Source of the DNA: Chitinophaga pinensis
GTDB taxonomy: Bacteria; Bacteroidota; Bacteroidia; Chitinophagales; Chitinophagaceae
Length of the DNA stretch: 6,629 bases
Assembly: GCA_943331145.2 (NCBI GenBank)
Contig: CALQKL020000124.1
Coordinates: forward strand, 1 to 6,629
Direction of reading: 5' to 3'
Each line of letters begins with the position of its first letter. The stretch's first letter is position 1. The position numbers were made by a program, and so were the translations under genes. The notes below the pieces were generated by a model, which was not told the DNA's origin, searched no databases, and worked only from the letters and a program-made list of their open reading frames with translations. This document shows, piece after piece, positions 1-6,629 of this stretch.

Positions 1-841
1 GTTTTAAACATGTAGGTTTGCCATCCGTTATCATAAATATTTGCTTGTTTGGATTGCGTCTTTTTCTTAATAATTCCATGGCAAGCTCAAGCCCAGCAAC
101 AGTATTGGTGTGGTATGGACCAACTTCTAAATAGGGGAGGTCTTTGATTTCGATTGTCCATGCATCGTTGCCAAATACCAAAATGTCAAGCGTGTCTTTT
201 GGGTATTTTGTTTTAATCAATTCACTCAATGCCATGGCTACTTTTTTAGCAGGCGTAATTCTATCCTCGCCATACAATATCATCGAATGCGAAATATCTA
301 TCATCAATACCGTAGAAGTTTGCGCTTTAAAATCTGTCTCTCTAATTTCCAAATCATCTTCATGCATTCTAAAACCATCAATGCCATGATTTACTTGTGC
401 ATTTCGAATGGATGCAGTAAAATCAATTTGCTCCATCGTATCGCCAAATTGAAATGGCCGTGTTTCTGGATTTAATTCATCGCCAATTCCAGCTTTATAG
501 GTTTGATGATTTCCTTGCTTCGATTTTTTTATTTTACCGAAAATTTCATCCAAACTTTTCTTTCTAATGCTTTGCTCTGTTTTAGATGTGATTTTTATTT
601 TGCCATCTGGATTATTATTGTCGATATAGCCTTTCGCTTTCAAATCTTCAATGAAATCACCAATGCCATATTCGTCGTCTGTTAATTTGTACTCCTTATC
701 GAGTTCTGTAAGCCATTGGATTGCTTCATTATAATCGCCATTGGTGTAGGTAAGCAACTGAGTAAATAAATCAAACAGCTTTTCAAAACTGCTTTTTTCA
801 TTTATTCGAGGGTCGTATTTTGAGAAATAAAAACTGCGCAT
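1..841 (-). CDS. VWA-domain protein, N-terminal 280 residues (3' end beyond window)
   Basis: This open frame runs on the minus strand from an ATG at 841 to the window edge without a stop, so the C-terminus is missing. Residues 1-170 are charged and mostly soluble-looking, starting MRSFYFSKYDPR. From about residue 174 a von Willebrand factor A domain is visible. The metal-ion-dependent adhesion site (MIDAS) has D182-x-S184-x-S186 (DISHS) after the hydrophobic strand TVLMI, a Thr at 245 or 247 before a GLELAMELL helix, and the ITDGKPT strand with D273. No signal peptide or membrane segment is seen, so it is probably cytoplasmic. Stand-alone VWA proteins of this kind are commonly encoded beside MoxR or Mg-chelatase-like AAA+ ATPases and act as their metal-dependent partners. 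That role here is inference, because no ATPase lies in the window. The start is preceded by an A-rich stretch and no Shine-Dalgarno site. The yhcG-like gene lies 121 bp upstream on the same strand. Confidence 0.9.
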   Translation of the reverse strand, partial: MRSFYFSKYDPRINEKSSFEKLFDLFTQLLTYTNGDYNEAIQWLTELDKEYKLTDDEYGIGDFIEDLKAKGYIDNNNPDGKIKITSKTEQSIRKKSLDEIFGKIKKSKQGNHQTYKAGIGDELNPETRPFQFGDTMEQIDFTASIRNAQVNHGIDGFRMHEDDLEIRETDFKAQTSTVLMIDISHSMILYGEDRITPAKKVAMALSELIKTKYPKDTLDILVFGNDAWTIEIKDLPYLEVGPYHTNTVAGLELAMELLRKRRNPNKQIFMITDGKPTCLK

Positions 842-845
842 TTTT

Positions 846-859
846 TTATTTAAGTAGTG
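846..859 (-). repeat. 14-bp leader repeat, copy 1 (before VWA gene)
   Basis: Read on the minus strand this is CACTACTTAAATAA, ending 4 nt before the ATG at 841. The identical 14 bases occur at 5285-5298, ending 5 nt before the DUF2723 start codon. A TACGTTTA sequence (minus strand, 863-870), one mismatch from TAnnTTTG, lies 3 nt further upstream, so the repeat may cover the transcription start and 5' leader. The function is unknown. Confidence 0.6.
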
Positions 860-962
860 TTTTAAACGTACACAATATAAACAACAAATTGCGGTGTTTA
901 AAGTTTAAATAAAATGATTAAAAACGTATTGAGGATTAATTGCAAGACTTTTACTTTTTGGG

Positions 963-1964
963 TTAATTTCCCAAAACTTTTTCCAAGGCATTTTGCAACA
1001 TCTTTTTATCTGGTAAATACAATTGATATTTACTCAAAAGAACTTTATTTGTAATACTATCTATAGCATATTCTACTAAAATATGGTTTTCTTTTGTTCC
1101 AAGAATTATTCCAATGGGTTCGTTATCGCCTTCAGATGACTCTTCTTTTTTGAAATAGTTGAGGTAGAGATTCATTTGTCCAACATCCAAATGATCGATT
1201 TCGCCACGTTTTAAATCTACCAATACAAAACATTTCAATATTCGATGATAGAATAGCAAGTCTAAATGAAAATGTTTTCCTCCAATACTCATTCGATATT
1301 GTCTACCGATAAAAGCAAATCCTTTTCCAATTTCCATAATAAATTGCTGTAGATTAGAGATGATCTTCTTTTCAATGTCGCTTTCTAAATATTGGTTTTG
1401 TTCTGGGATATTTAAAAATTCCAATACAAATGGGTCTTTCAATAAATCCTCCATGGTTTCTATTATATGCCCTTCTTTTGAGAGTTTCAATATACCTTCT
1501 TTGTCTTTGCTCAATGCCAAACGCTCAAACAACGAGCTTTTCATTTGACGTTTCAACTCGCGTACGCTCCAACGTTCATGCTCACATTGTTTAAAATAAA
1601 AACCAATTTCCAAAGGGTTATCAGCTTTTAAAATTTCGTAATAATGACTCCATGTCAATATGTGGGACAGTGTCCCACTTATTGGGAAACAATTGTATAA
1701 CTTGCGCATATACAGCAAGTTAGATCGTCCAAATCCTTTGCCATACATTAATGTCAAGTCTTTTGAAAGCCTTTCAAAAAGCTGAGAACCATATTCTGCC
1801 CGATCATTTCCCTTTTGCTCAAACTCAACAATATATTGCCCTATATGCCAATAAGTTTGTACCAAAATGGTATTAACAGACTGAAGTGCTTTTTGTCTGC
1901 CGTTATTCAATAAACTACCAATTTGAATAATGAGTTGATCGTATGGCGATTTTTCTAAGTTCAT
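963..1964 (-). CDS. YhcG-family (DUF1016) PDDEXK nuclease
   Basis: This is a complete 333-residue protein, close to the usual length of the family. The N-terminal helical YhcG_N-type domain spans about residues 5-150 and contains the recognisable TYWHIGQYIVEFEQKG, YGKGFGRSNLLYMRKLY and LTWSHYYEIL segments. The C-terminal PDDEXK nuclease domain spans about 170-325. It shows a helix ending GKGFAFIGRQYR (213-224), the catalytic D235 in HFHLDLLFYHR, and the D250-x-K252 pair in FVLVDLKRGEIDHLDVGQMNLYLNYF, where Asp takes the place of the more common Glu. The family is related to RecB-like and restriction-type nucleases and is often found in or near type I restriction-modification loci and other mobile or defence regions. 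A DNA-processing or defence role is therefore likely, but the substrate is unknown. No hsdM, hsdS, hsdR, integrase or toxin partner is visible here. No Shine-Dalgarno site precedes the ATG, and I found no confident promoter. Transcription from the DUF2723 gene upstream should be stopped by the terminator at 2123-2154, so it probably has its own promoter. Confidence 0.93.
   Translation of the reverse strand: MNLEKSPYDQLIIQIGSLLNNGRQKALQSVNTILVQTYWHIGQYIVEFEQKGNDRAEYGSQLFERLSKDLTLMYGKGFGRSNLLYMRKLYNCFPISGTLSHILTWSHYYEILKADNPLEIGFYFKQCEHERWSVRELKRQMKSSLFERLALSKDKEGILKLSKEGHIIETMEDLLKDPFVLEFLNIPEQNQYLESDIEKKIISNLQQFIMEIGKGFAFIGRQYRMSIGGKHFHLDLLFYHRILKCFVLVDLKRGEIDHLDVGQMNLYLNYFKKEESSEGDNEPIGIILGTKENHILVEYAIDSITNKVLLSKYQLYLPDKKMLQNALEKVLGN
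1662..1678. repeat. 17-bp perfect palindrome inside the yhcG-like gene
   Basis: GTGGGACA and TGTCCCAC form 8-bp perfect arms around a single central G. The palindrome lies within the coding sequence, over the codons for residues SGTLSH (about 96-101). It is GC-rich compared with the surrounding DNA. It could be a protein-binding site or simply a coincidence of codon use. Confidence 0.5.
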
Positions 1965-2122
1965 ATTTTTGCTTTTAGTGTTTTGTAGATTACGATAGGG
2001 TTACAATATTTTAAGTTGATTCATTTCTTAATAATACCAATTGTAATTTCATTTTTAGTTTTTATGGTTTAGATTACAAAAAGCTAATGTAAAATATAAA
2101 GCACTTAAGTTTCTTTAGTAAC

Positions 2123-2154
2123 AAAAAAAGCCTCACATTTCTGTAAGGCTTTTT
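2123..2154 (-). terminator. Rho-independent terminator after the DUF2723 gene
   Basis: The arms AAAAAGCCT (2125-2133) and AGGCTTTTT (2146-2154) pair perfectly. An inner ACA/TGT stem around a TTTC loop is separated from them by one C-A mismatch. On the minus strand the hairpin begins 21 nt after the DUF2723 stop codon and ends in a run of seven U (2129-2123). The plus-strand reading also has a U-rich end, so it could work in both directions, but no plus-strand gene runs into it. It insulates the yhcG-like gene from the transcript upstream. Confidence 0.88.
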
Positions 2155-2174
2155 ATTATGAGTTAAAATATTCT

Positions 2175-5100
2175 TTATGGTTTCGCTGTATCTGTAGGCG
2201 CTATATTTTTAGTTGGTGGAATATTTTGTAGTTGATTCATCATTTTAAATTGCTCTTTCAACTGACTAATTCCTTTTAGCATATTTTCGTTACGATCAAT
2301 TTCTTGACCCAAACTTTCGCGTTTGTTTTCTGGTAATGAACGATAGTAAGATGCTTGTTGTTCCATATCTTTTTTAAGCAACTTGCTGATTTTGTCAGCC
2401 AAAGTTATTTCGTCTGCTTTGTAACATGCATATAGCATTTGCATTGAAATTTGATTGTGTTGTTGGTAACGACCAGGCATTGCATAAGGATGAACATCTT
2501 GTCCAAGCATTGAATCGCATTTGTGCAATAATTTAATCGCATCTTCTTTTCTATTTTGATCAGCCAAAGAACTTGCAGCTTGAGCGTATGCCAAACGGAT
2601 ACTGTTCAGATGTCGGCGATTTTCTTCATCATAATAAACAGATCCTTTAGGTGCTTTACTGAATGAAAATTTGTTTAGCATTTTGTCCATAACCCAATCT
2701 GCATTGGCTTGTGTACCAGTTCCACCATTGTCAATGGGTACTAAACGATAAGTCATTCCATCTTGACGTAAATAATTTTCAAATCCCAATTCTCCATAAG
2801 GCGATGTGAAATAAATTGGACGTTTCCATTTGTTTGCAGCAATGATATTTAAAATAGCAGCATCATTTTTATAGATGTAATTTTTATTGATTTTGAATGA
2901 AACTTTACTTACAATTTTATCGCTTTTATTTACAGTTCCATTTTGGTACACCAATTGTGAATCAACAGGGATAAATACATTCTGACTTGGGAAAATATTC
3001 ATAGCGTCGCCACCATTGGTAATTTCAACTTTATTTTCATCGTCAGATCCTGCGTAATCTTTCATCATGGTATATAAATCCATAGATTGATTAGGGTCGA
3101 TTCCTGAACCTGCAGAAGCAAAATGTAGTACATCTCTTTTAGATCCTTCAATTTGATCTGCCGTCCAAATGGCATCTATTGGATCACTTTCGTTTACTTT
3201 ATAACGCAATTGATTAATGTACCAATCTGTACCCAATAAACTACTGTTGATTACACGCACGTCTTTTCTAACGCCTTCTACTTCCTGCGCATACCAAAGT
3301 GGGTAAGTGTCATTATCACCAAAAGAGATGAGGATGGCATTTGGCGCACAACTTTCTAAATAGTTTTTTGCTAAATCACTTGCAATTGTTTTTTGACTTC
3401 TATCATGGTCATCCCATTCTTGACTAGCCATTAAAATAGGTACAGCTAAAATACAAACTGCTCCAGAAAGCATACTCGCCATTTGCGTGTTTTTTAATGG
3501 CGCAATCAAAAGTTCTCTTACAAACAAAACGCCCAAACCAATCCAAATTGAAAACGCGTAGAAAGAGCCTACAAACGCATAATCACGTTCACGTGGCTGA
3601 TTTCCGGCTTGGTTTAAGTACAAAATAATAGCTAACCCCGTGAAGAAGAAAAGAAGCGTGTTTACAAGTGCATCATTCTTATCTTTTTTAACTTGATAAA
3701 TGATGCCCAAGATTCCTAAAATAAAAGGCAGCATATACAAATTATTGTTGGCTTTATTATTTTTCAATGTATCTGGTAATGACTTTTGATTGCCTAAACG
3801 CGCTTCATCATAGAATGAAATGCCTGTTTTCCAGTTTCCATCTCTAACATTTCCCATGTTTGTACCTTGAACATCATCTTGTTTTCCTGCAAAATTCCAC
3901 ATGAAATATCGGAAGTACATCCAATTTAATTGATAACTCATAAAGAAGCCAATATTTTCAGACATGGTTGGTTTTCTATTCCAAGAACCATCTTGTCCTT
4001 TTTCAATTGGATCGTCTGGGCTAACTGAATTTATCCAAGAAGTGTAATAATCTGCATGTCCTTGATCGTTGCTTTGATCCCACATTCTAGGCAAGATGTG
4101 CTTGTCTTCCGGAGCGTAAACGTATTCTACTTTTCTGCCGTTTTTCTCATATTTGCCATTCGATTTTATGTACGTTTCTGTAGTTTTTGCATCAATGATT
4201 TGAGCGGTATAATCTTGTCCATAAAGAATTGGCCAATCTCCATATTGCTCACGACTTACATATCCAACCAAACTCACCGGATTGTCTACATTAAACATAT
4301 CTACACTTGGGTCTGCATTACTTCTTACCAATGTTGTAAAATATGTTGAATAACCCAAAATCATAAATGTAAAAGACCATAATCCAAGTCTTAAAAAGTT
4401 CCAATTGTTTTTAACTGCTATTCTTAATCCGAAGAAGATTAAGCCTGCAAGCAAAACAAAGAAGAATGCAAATCCACTAAAATAAGGTAGTCCGAAATTG
4501 TTTACAAACATGATGTCCATATTTCCAGCACCAGAAATGCTCCATTGAATAACTGCTTTTTGAACAACGCCAGTTATCACACAACCTAATAAAAAAGCAC
4601 CGACAGTTCCCCAAGTGGTTGCTTTGTATCTTTTGAAATAATAAATGACTACGATTGCAGGAATGGTTAATAAGTTCAATAAATGCACGCCAATGGAAAG
4701 CCCCATTAGATAGAATATAAGAATAATCCAACGATCTGCTTTTGTAAAATGACCTTTAATGCCTTCAGCTTGTTCGTCAGTAACTGCTTGTTCCCATTTC
4801 AACATAGCCCAGAAAACGATAGCGGTAAAGAAAGAAGAAAGCGCATATACTTCTCCTTCTACAGCACTGTACCAAAATGAATCAGAGAAAGTATATGCAA
4901 GTGCACCAACGATACCAGCAGACATAACTGCGATAATTTTACCGTTGTCCATTTCAGTACCGTCTTTCTGCACAATTTTTTTAGCGAAATGCGTAATTGA
5001 CCAAAATAAAAACAATATGGTAAAACCACTGGCCAACGCACTCATGGTGTTAATTCCAGTAGCTGCATGTTGAGGGTCGAAAGGAATCATAAATAAACGT

Positions 5101-5279
5101 CCTAATAATACAAACAAAGGCGCCCCAGGTGGATGCGGAATTTGAAGTTTATAGGCGCTTGAAGCAAATTCGCCACAATCCCAAAGACTGCCAGATGCTT
5201 CCATTGTCATTAAATAAACGGCACAGGCAACGATACATACCGCCCATCCTGTAATCGTGTTGATTTTTTTAAATTGCAT
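2175..5279 (-). CDS. DUF2723 / TMEM260-like protein O-mannosyltransferase family membrane protein
   Basis: This is a 1034-residue inner-membrane protein, a normal size for the Bacteroidota members of the family. A first membrane segment (about 9-26) is followed by the family signature WDCGEF (33-38) and HPPGAP (49-54) in the first outer loop. The acidic residues D34 and E37 there are the likely catalytic ones, as in other GT-C glycosyltransferases. Further hydrophobic segments lie at about 83-99, 115-132, 144-160, 184-200, 203-216, 224-242, 266-287, 296-316, 513-529, 538-556, 570-590 and 601-618. A long hydrophilic loop (about 317-512) carries REQYGDWPILYG, and NQPRERDYAFVGSFYAF (559-575) leads into a late membrane helix. 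From about 620 onward the protein is soluble, with DHDRS (624-628), GDNDTYPLWYAQEVEGVR (654-671) and KWKRPIYFT (817-825), ending in a charged helical tail. Human TMEM260 is a protein O-mannosyltransferase; by analogy this enzyme probably transfers a sugar from a lipid carrier to exported proteins. Donor and targets are not shown by the sequence. The ATG at 5279 places the first membrane segment directly after a short basic N-terminus. Confidence 0.93.
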   Translation of the reverse strand: MQFKKINTITGWAVCIVACAVYLMTMEASGSLWDCGEFASSAYKLQIPHPPGAPLFVLLGRLFMIPFDPQHAATGINTMSALASGFTILFLFWSITHFAKKIVQKDGTEMDNGKIIAVMSAGIVGALAYTFSDSFWYSAVEGEVYALSSFFTAIVFWAMLKWEQAVTDEQAEGIKGHFTKADRWIILIFYLMGLSIGVHLLNLLTIPAIVVIYYFKRYKATTWGTVGAFLLGCVITGVVQKAVIQWSISGAGNMDIMFVNNFGLPYFSGFAFFFVLLAGLIFFGLRIAVKNNWNFLRLGLWSFTFMILGYSTYFTTLVRSNADPSVDMFNVDNPVSLVGYVSREQYGDWPILYGQDYTAQIIDAKTTETYIKSNGKYEKNGRKVEYVYAPEDKHILPRMWDQSNDQGHADYYTSWINSVSPDDPIEKGQDGSWNRKPTMSENIGFFMSYQLNWMYFRYFMWNFAGKQDDVQGTNMGNVRDGNWKTGISFYDEARLGNQKSLPDTLKNNKANNNLYMLPFILGILGIIYQVKKDKNDALVNTLLFFFTGLAIILYLNQAGNQPRERDYAFVGSFYAFSIWIGLGVLFVRELLIAPLKNTQMASMLSGAVCILAVPILMASQEWDDHDRSQKTIASDLAKNYLESCAPNAILISFGDNDTYPLWYAQEVEGVRKDVRVINSSLLGTDWYINQLRYKVNESDPIDAIWTADQIEGSKRDVLHFASAGSGIDPNQSMDLYTMMKDYAGSDDENKVEITNGGDAMNIFPSQNVFIPVDSQLVYQNGTVNKSDKIVSKVSFKINKNYIYKNDAAILNIIAANKWKRPIYFTSPYGELGFENYLRQDGMTYRLVPIDNGGTGTQANADWVMDKMLNKFSFSKAPKGSVYYDEENRRHLNSIRLAYAQAASSLADQNRKEDAIKLLHKCDSMLGQDVHPYAMPGRYQQHNQISMQMLYACYKADEITLADKISKLLKKDMEQQASYYRSLPENKRESLGQEIDRNENMLKGISQLKEQFKMMNQLQNIPPTKNIAPTDTAKP

Positions 5280-5284
5280 AAGTG

Positions 5285-5298
5285 TTATTTAAGTAGTG
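5285..5298 (-). repeat. 14-bp leader repeat, copy 2 (before DUF2723 gene)
   Basis: This is the same 14 bases as at 846-859, reading CACTACTTAAATAA on the minus strand and ending 5 nt before the ATG at 5279. It lies one base downstream of the TATATTTG promoter element, so it should span the transcription start and the short 5' leader. A second CACT follows it directly, just before the start codon. Confidence 0.6.
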
Positions 5299-5299
5299 A

Positions 5300-5307
5300 C
5301 AAATATA
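5300..5307 (-). promoter_or_regulatory. Bacteroidota-type -7 promoter element for the DUF2723 gene
   Basis: The minus strand reads TATATTTG, an exact match to the Bacteroidota housekeeping -7 consensus TAnnTTTG. It starts 28 nt upstream of the ATG, predicting a leader of roughly 15 nt. The upstream -33 TTTG element is not clear; the nearest candidate is a poor TTTAATG around 5331-5337. Confidence 0.55.
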
Positions 5308-5460
5308 CTTATGTTTGGTTTTATTTTTTACATTAAATACGTAGAAATTCAAAAATCAATGATGTTGATTTGAACTATTTTAGTTAAATGATTTTAATGA
5401 CATTTAAATTTTCCTTTAAATCCTATTTGGAAAGTTTAATTTTATAACTCAAAAAAACTT

Positions 5461-5488
5461 AGATTTTTTCAAATCTCGATTTTTTCAA
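5461..5488 (+). repeat. Small hairpin and 11-bp direct repeat just before miaA
   Basis: GATTTTTTCAA occurs twice, at 5462-5472 and 5478-5488, 16 bp apart. The first copy is also part of a perfect hairpin, AGATTT-TTTC-AAATCT (5461-5476), followed by a T run. The element ends 8 nt before the miaA ATG, so it lies in the miaA leader. The stem is AT-rich and weak, so any effect on transcription or translation is uncertain. Confidence 0.45.
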
Positions 5489-5496
5489 CTTCGTTT

Positions 5497-6381
5497 ATGC
5501 AAAAAACATGCATTGTTATTTCTGGACCTACAGCTGTTGGTAAAACGTCAGTTGCTGTTGATATTGCATCGCATTTTGGCACAGAAATCATATCTGCTGA
5601 TAGTAGGCAATGTTATAAAGAACTAAATATTGGTGTTGCAAAACCTGATGAATCAGATTTATTAAAAGTTAAACATCATTTCATCAGCACTCATTCCATT
5701 CATGAATCTATTACGGCTGTTGACTTTGAAAAATATGCGTTAGATAATATTGATACTATTTTTCAAAATAATGATATAGCAGTTTTAGTTGGAGGAACTG
5801 GCCTTTATATCAAAGCTTTTTGTTCGGGATTTGATCCCATTCCACCCGTTACTCCTGAAATTAGAAATGCTATTATTCAACAATACGAAATGTTGGGCAT
5901 AGATTGGCTTACAGAATCATTAATTCAAAAAGATGCCGAGTTTGCAAAATCAGGAGAAATGAAAAATCCACAACGCATGATGCGTGCGCTCGAAGTAATT
6001 GAATCAACCGGAAAGTCCATTTTATCTTTTCAATCTCAACAAAAAAAAATCAGAAATTTTAATATAGTAAAATTTGGTTTGGAATTACCTCGCCCCGAAT
6101 TGTACGACAGGATTAATTTACGTGTTGACTTGATGATGCAATCCGGGTTATTGAATGAAGTTGAATCGCTTATGCCAAATAGTAAGTTGAATGCACTTCA
6201 AACCGTTGGTTATACCGAGCTTTTTGATTTTATTAATGGCAATCAATCTTTGGATGAAGCAGTGAATTTAATCAAACAAAACAGTCGACATTACGCAAAG
6301 CGTCAAATGACTTGGTTTAAAAAGGATGAATCTACAACTTGGGTTGAACCCGATTTTAAAAAAATATTATCTAAAATTTGA
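5497..6381 (+). CDS. miaA: tRNA dimethylallyltransferase (MiaA)
   Basis: MiaA transfers a dimethylallyl group from dimethylallyl diphosphate to N6 of A37 in tRNAs that read codons starting with U, the first step toward ms2i6A. It acts in the cytoplasm. This copy has 294 residues, near the usual length of about 300. The P-loop GPTAVGKT is at 10-17. The substrate-binding ADSRQCY segment (34-40) carries D35, S36 and Q38, followed by NIGVAKP (44-50). The GGTGLYIKAF segment (99-108) carries T101, equivalent to a conserved active-site Thr. NPQRMMRALEV (157-167), the LQTVGYTEL segment, and RHYAKRQMTWF (264-274) complete the family pattern, so the enzyme looks intact. The ATG at 5497 puts the P-loop at the normal distance from the N-terminus. 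No Shine-Dalgarno site is seen. The gene is divergent from the DUF2723 gene across 217 bp and convergent with the barrel gene 5 bp beyond its stop. I see no convincing terminator at its 3' end. Confidence 0.98.
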   Translation: MQKTCIVISGPTAVGKTSVAVDIASHFGTEIISADSRQCYKELNIGVAKPDESDLLKVKHHFISTHSIHESITAVDFEKYALDNIDTIFQNNDIAVLVGGTGLYIKAFCSGFDPIPPVTPEIRNAIIQQYEMLGIDWLTESLIQKDAEFAKSGEMKNPQRMMRALEVIESTGKSILSFQSQQKKIRNFNIVKFGLELPRPELYDRINLRVDLMMQSGLLNEVESLMPNSKLNALQTVGYTELFDFINGNQSLDEAVNLIKQNSRHYAKRQMTWFKKDESTTWVEPDFKKILSKI

Positions 6382-6386
6382 TTGAA

Positions 6387-6629
6387 TTAAAATTTCAAAC
6401 CAAATGTGGCGTAAATATTTCCAAGGGTTTGGGTTGTGTTCGCAAATGTATTTGCACGATCGGATAAACGATAGGGTAGGTCTACATCTTTTTTTACTGA
6501 ATGTACATATGTTAAATCGATGAAATATCCATTGTTTCGATATCCTATTCCTCCACTTAATCGCATATTATTTGCTTTGAATGCCAAATCTTTATAAGGA
6601 TTTGAATAATAAGCAAACCCAATTCTGCA
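6387..6629 (-). CDS. Outer-membrane beta-barrel protein, C-terminal 80 residues (FadL/OmpP1-like)
   Basis: The minus-strand frame is open from the window edge (first full codon at 6629) to a TAA at 6387-6389, so the N-terminal part is missing. An internal TTG at 6587 could be taken as a start, but the frame continues upstream of it with plausible coding sequence (RIGFAYYSNPYKD). The fragment shows alternating polar and hydrophobic strands: MRLSGGIGYRNNGYFIDLTYVHS, a polar loop with DVDLPYRLSDRA, and a final strand TLGNIYATFGLKF ending in the terminal Phe typical of outer-membrane barrels. The pattern resembles the end of OmpP1/FadL/TodX-type hydrophobic-compound transporters of Bacteroidota. 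The barrel assignment is firm; the exact family is tentative from 80 residues. Confidence 0.75.
   Translation of the reverse strand, partial: CRIGFAYYSNPYKDLAFKANNMRLSGGIGYRNNGYFIDLTYVHSVKKDVDLPYRLSDRANTFANTTQTLGNIYATFGLKF

Noticed and set aside
144..685. Plus-strand open frames at 144-389, 287-475 and 503-685
   Set aside because: They lie opposite the VWA gene, whose minus-strand translation has clear domain motifs; these frames have no recognisable protein features.
1360..1548. Plus-strand 62-codon frame opposite the nuclease gene
   Set aside because: It is antisense to a well-supported DUF1016 coding sequence and has no start signal or recognisable motif.
2038..2045. TACAATTG (minus strand) as a promoter for the nuclease gene
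   Set aside because: One mismatch from TAnnTTTG, with the only upstream TTTG about 31 nt away, outside the usual spacing.
4056..5073. Plus- and minus-strand open frames inside the DUF2723 gene (4056-4349, 4477-4731, 4759-5073, 4859-5041)
   Set aside because: All are alternative frames over a long, well-supported coding sequence and resemble no known protein.
5310..5317. TATGTTTG on the plus strand as a possible miaA -7 promoter element
   Set aside because: It matches TAnnTTTG, but no TTTG -33 element lies at the right distance and it would give a leader of about 175 nt, so support is too weak.

Overview
The window looks like chromosomal DNA from a member of the Bacteroidota, plausibly a Chitinophagales- or Sphingobacteriales-type organism, though rank below phylum is a guess. 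The evidence is an AT-rich sequence, start codons preceded by A/T-rich leaders without Shine-Dalgarno sites, one exact TAnnTTTG (-7 type) promoter element, a roughly 1,000-residue DUF2723/TMEM260-like protein O-mannosyltransferase typical of this phylum, and the tail of a FadL/OmpP1-like outer-membrane barrel.

Layout from left to right. (1) 1-841, minus: N-terminal 280 residues of a von Willebrand factor A (VWA) protein with a clear MIDAS metal site; the gene runs off the left edge. (2) 963-1964, minus: a complete YhcG/DUF1016 PDDEXK nuclease. (3) 2123-2154: a strong hairpin terminator closing the next gene. (4) 2175-5279, minus: the DUF2723 membrane glycosyltransferase. (5) 5280-5496: a divergent intergenic region with a promoter element for the DUF2723 gene and a small hairpin and direct repeat just before miaA. 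(6) 5497-6381, plus: miaA, tRNA dimethylallyltransferase. (7) 6387-6629, minus: C-terminal 80 residues of an outer-membrane beta-barrel protein, convergent with miaA and separated from it by only 5 bp.

The genes do not form one pathway. MiaA (tRNA modification) and the DUF2723 enzyme (envelope protein glycosylation) are housekeeping-type genes read divergently. The YhcG nuclease is the most accessory-looking gene and sits alone, without visible restriction-modification partners. The VWA protein probably works with an AAA+ ATPase that is not in the window. No gap exceeds 300 bases; the intergenic spaces are 121, 210, 217 and 5 bp. I found no RNA gene, CRISPR array, insertion sequence or attachment site. 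No clearly new system is evident. The most curious non-coding signal is a 14-bp sequence repeated exactly at nearly the same distance before the start codons of the VWA and DUF2723 genes.
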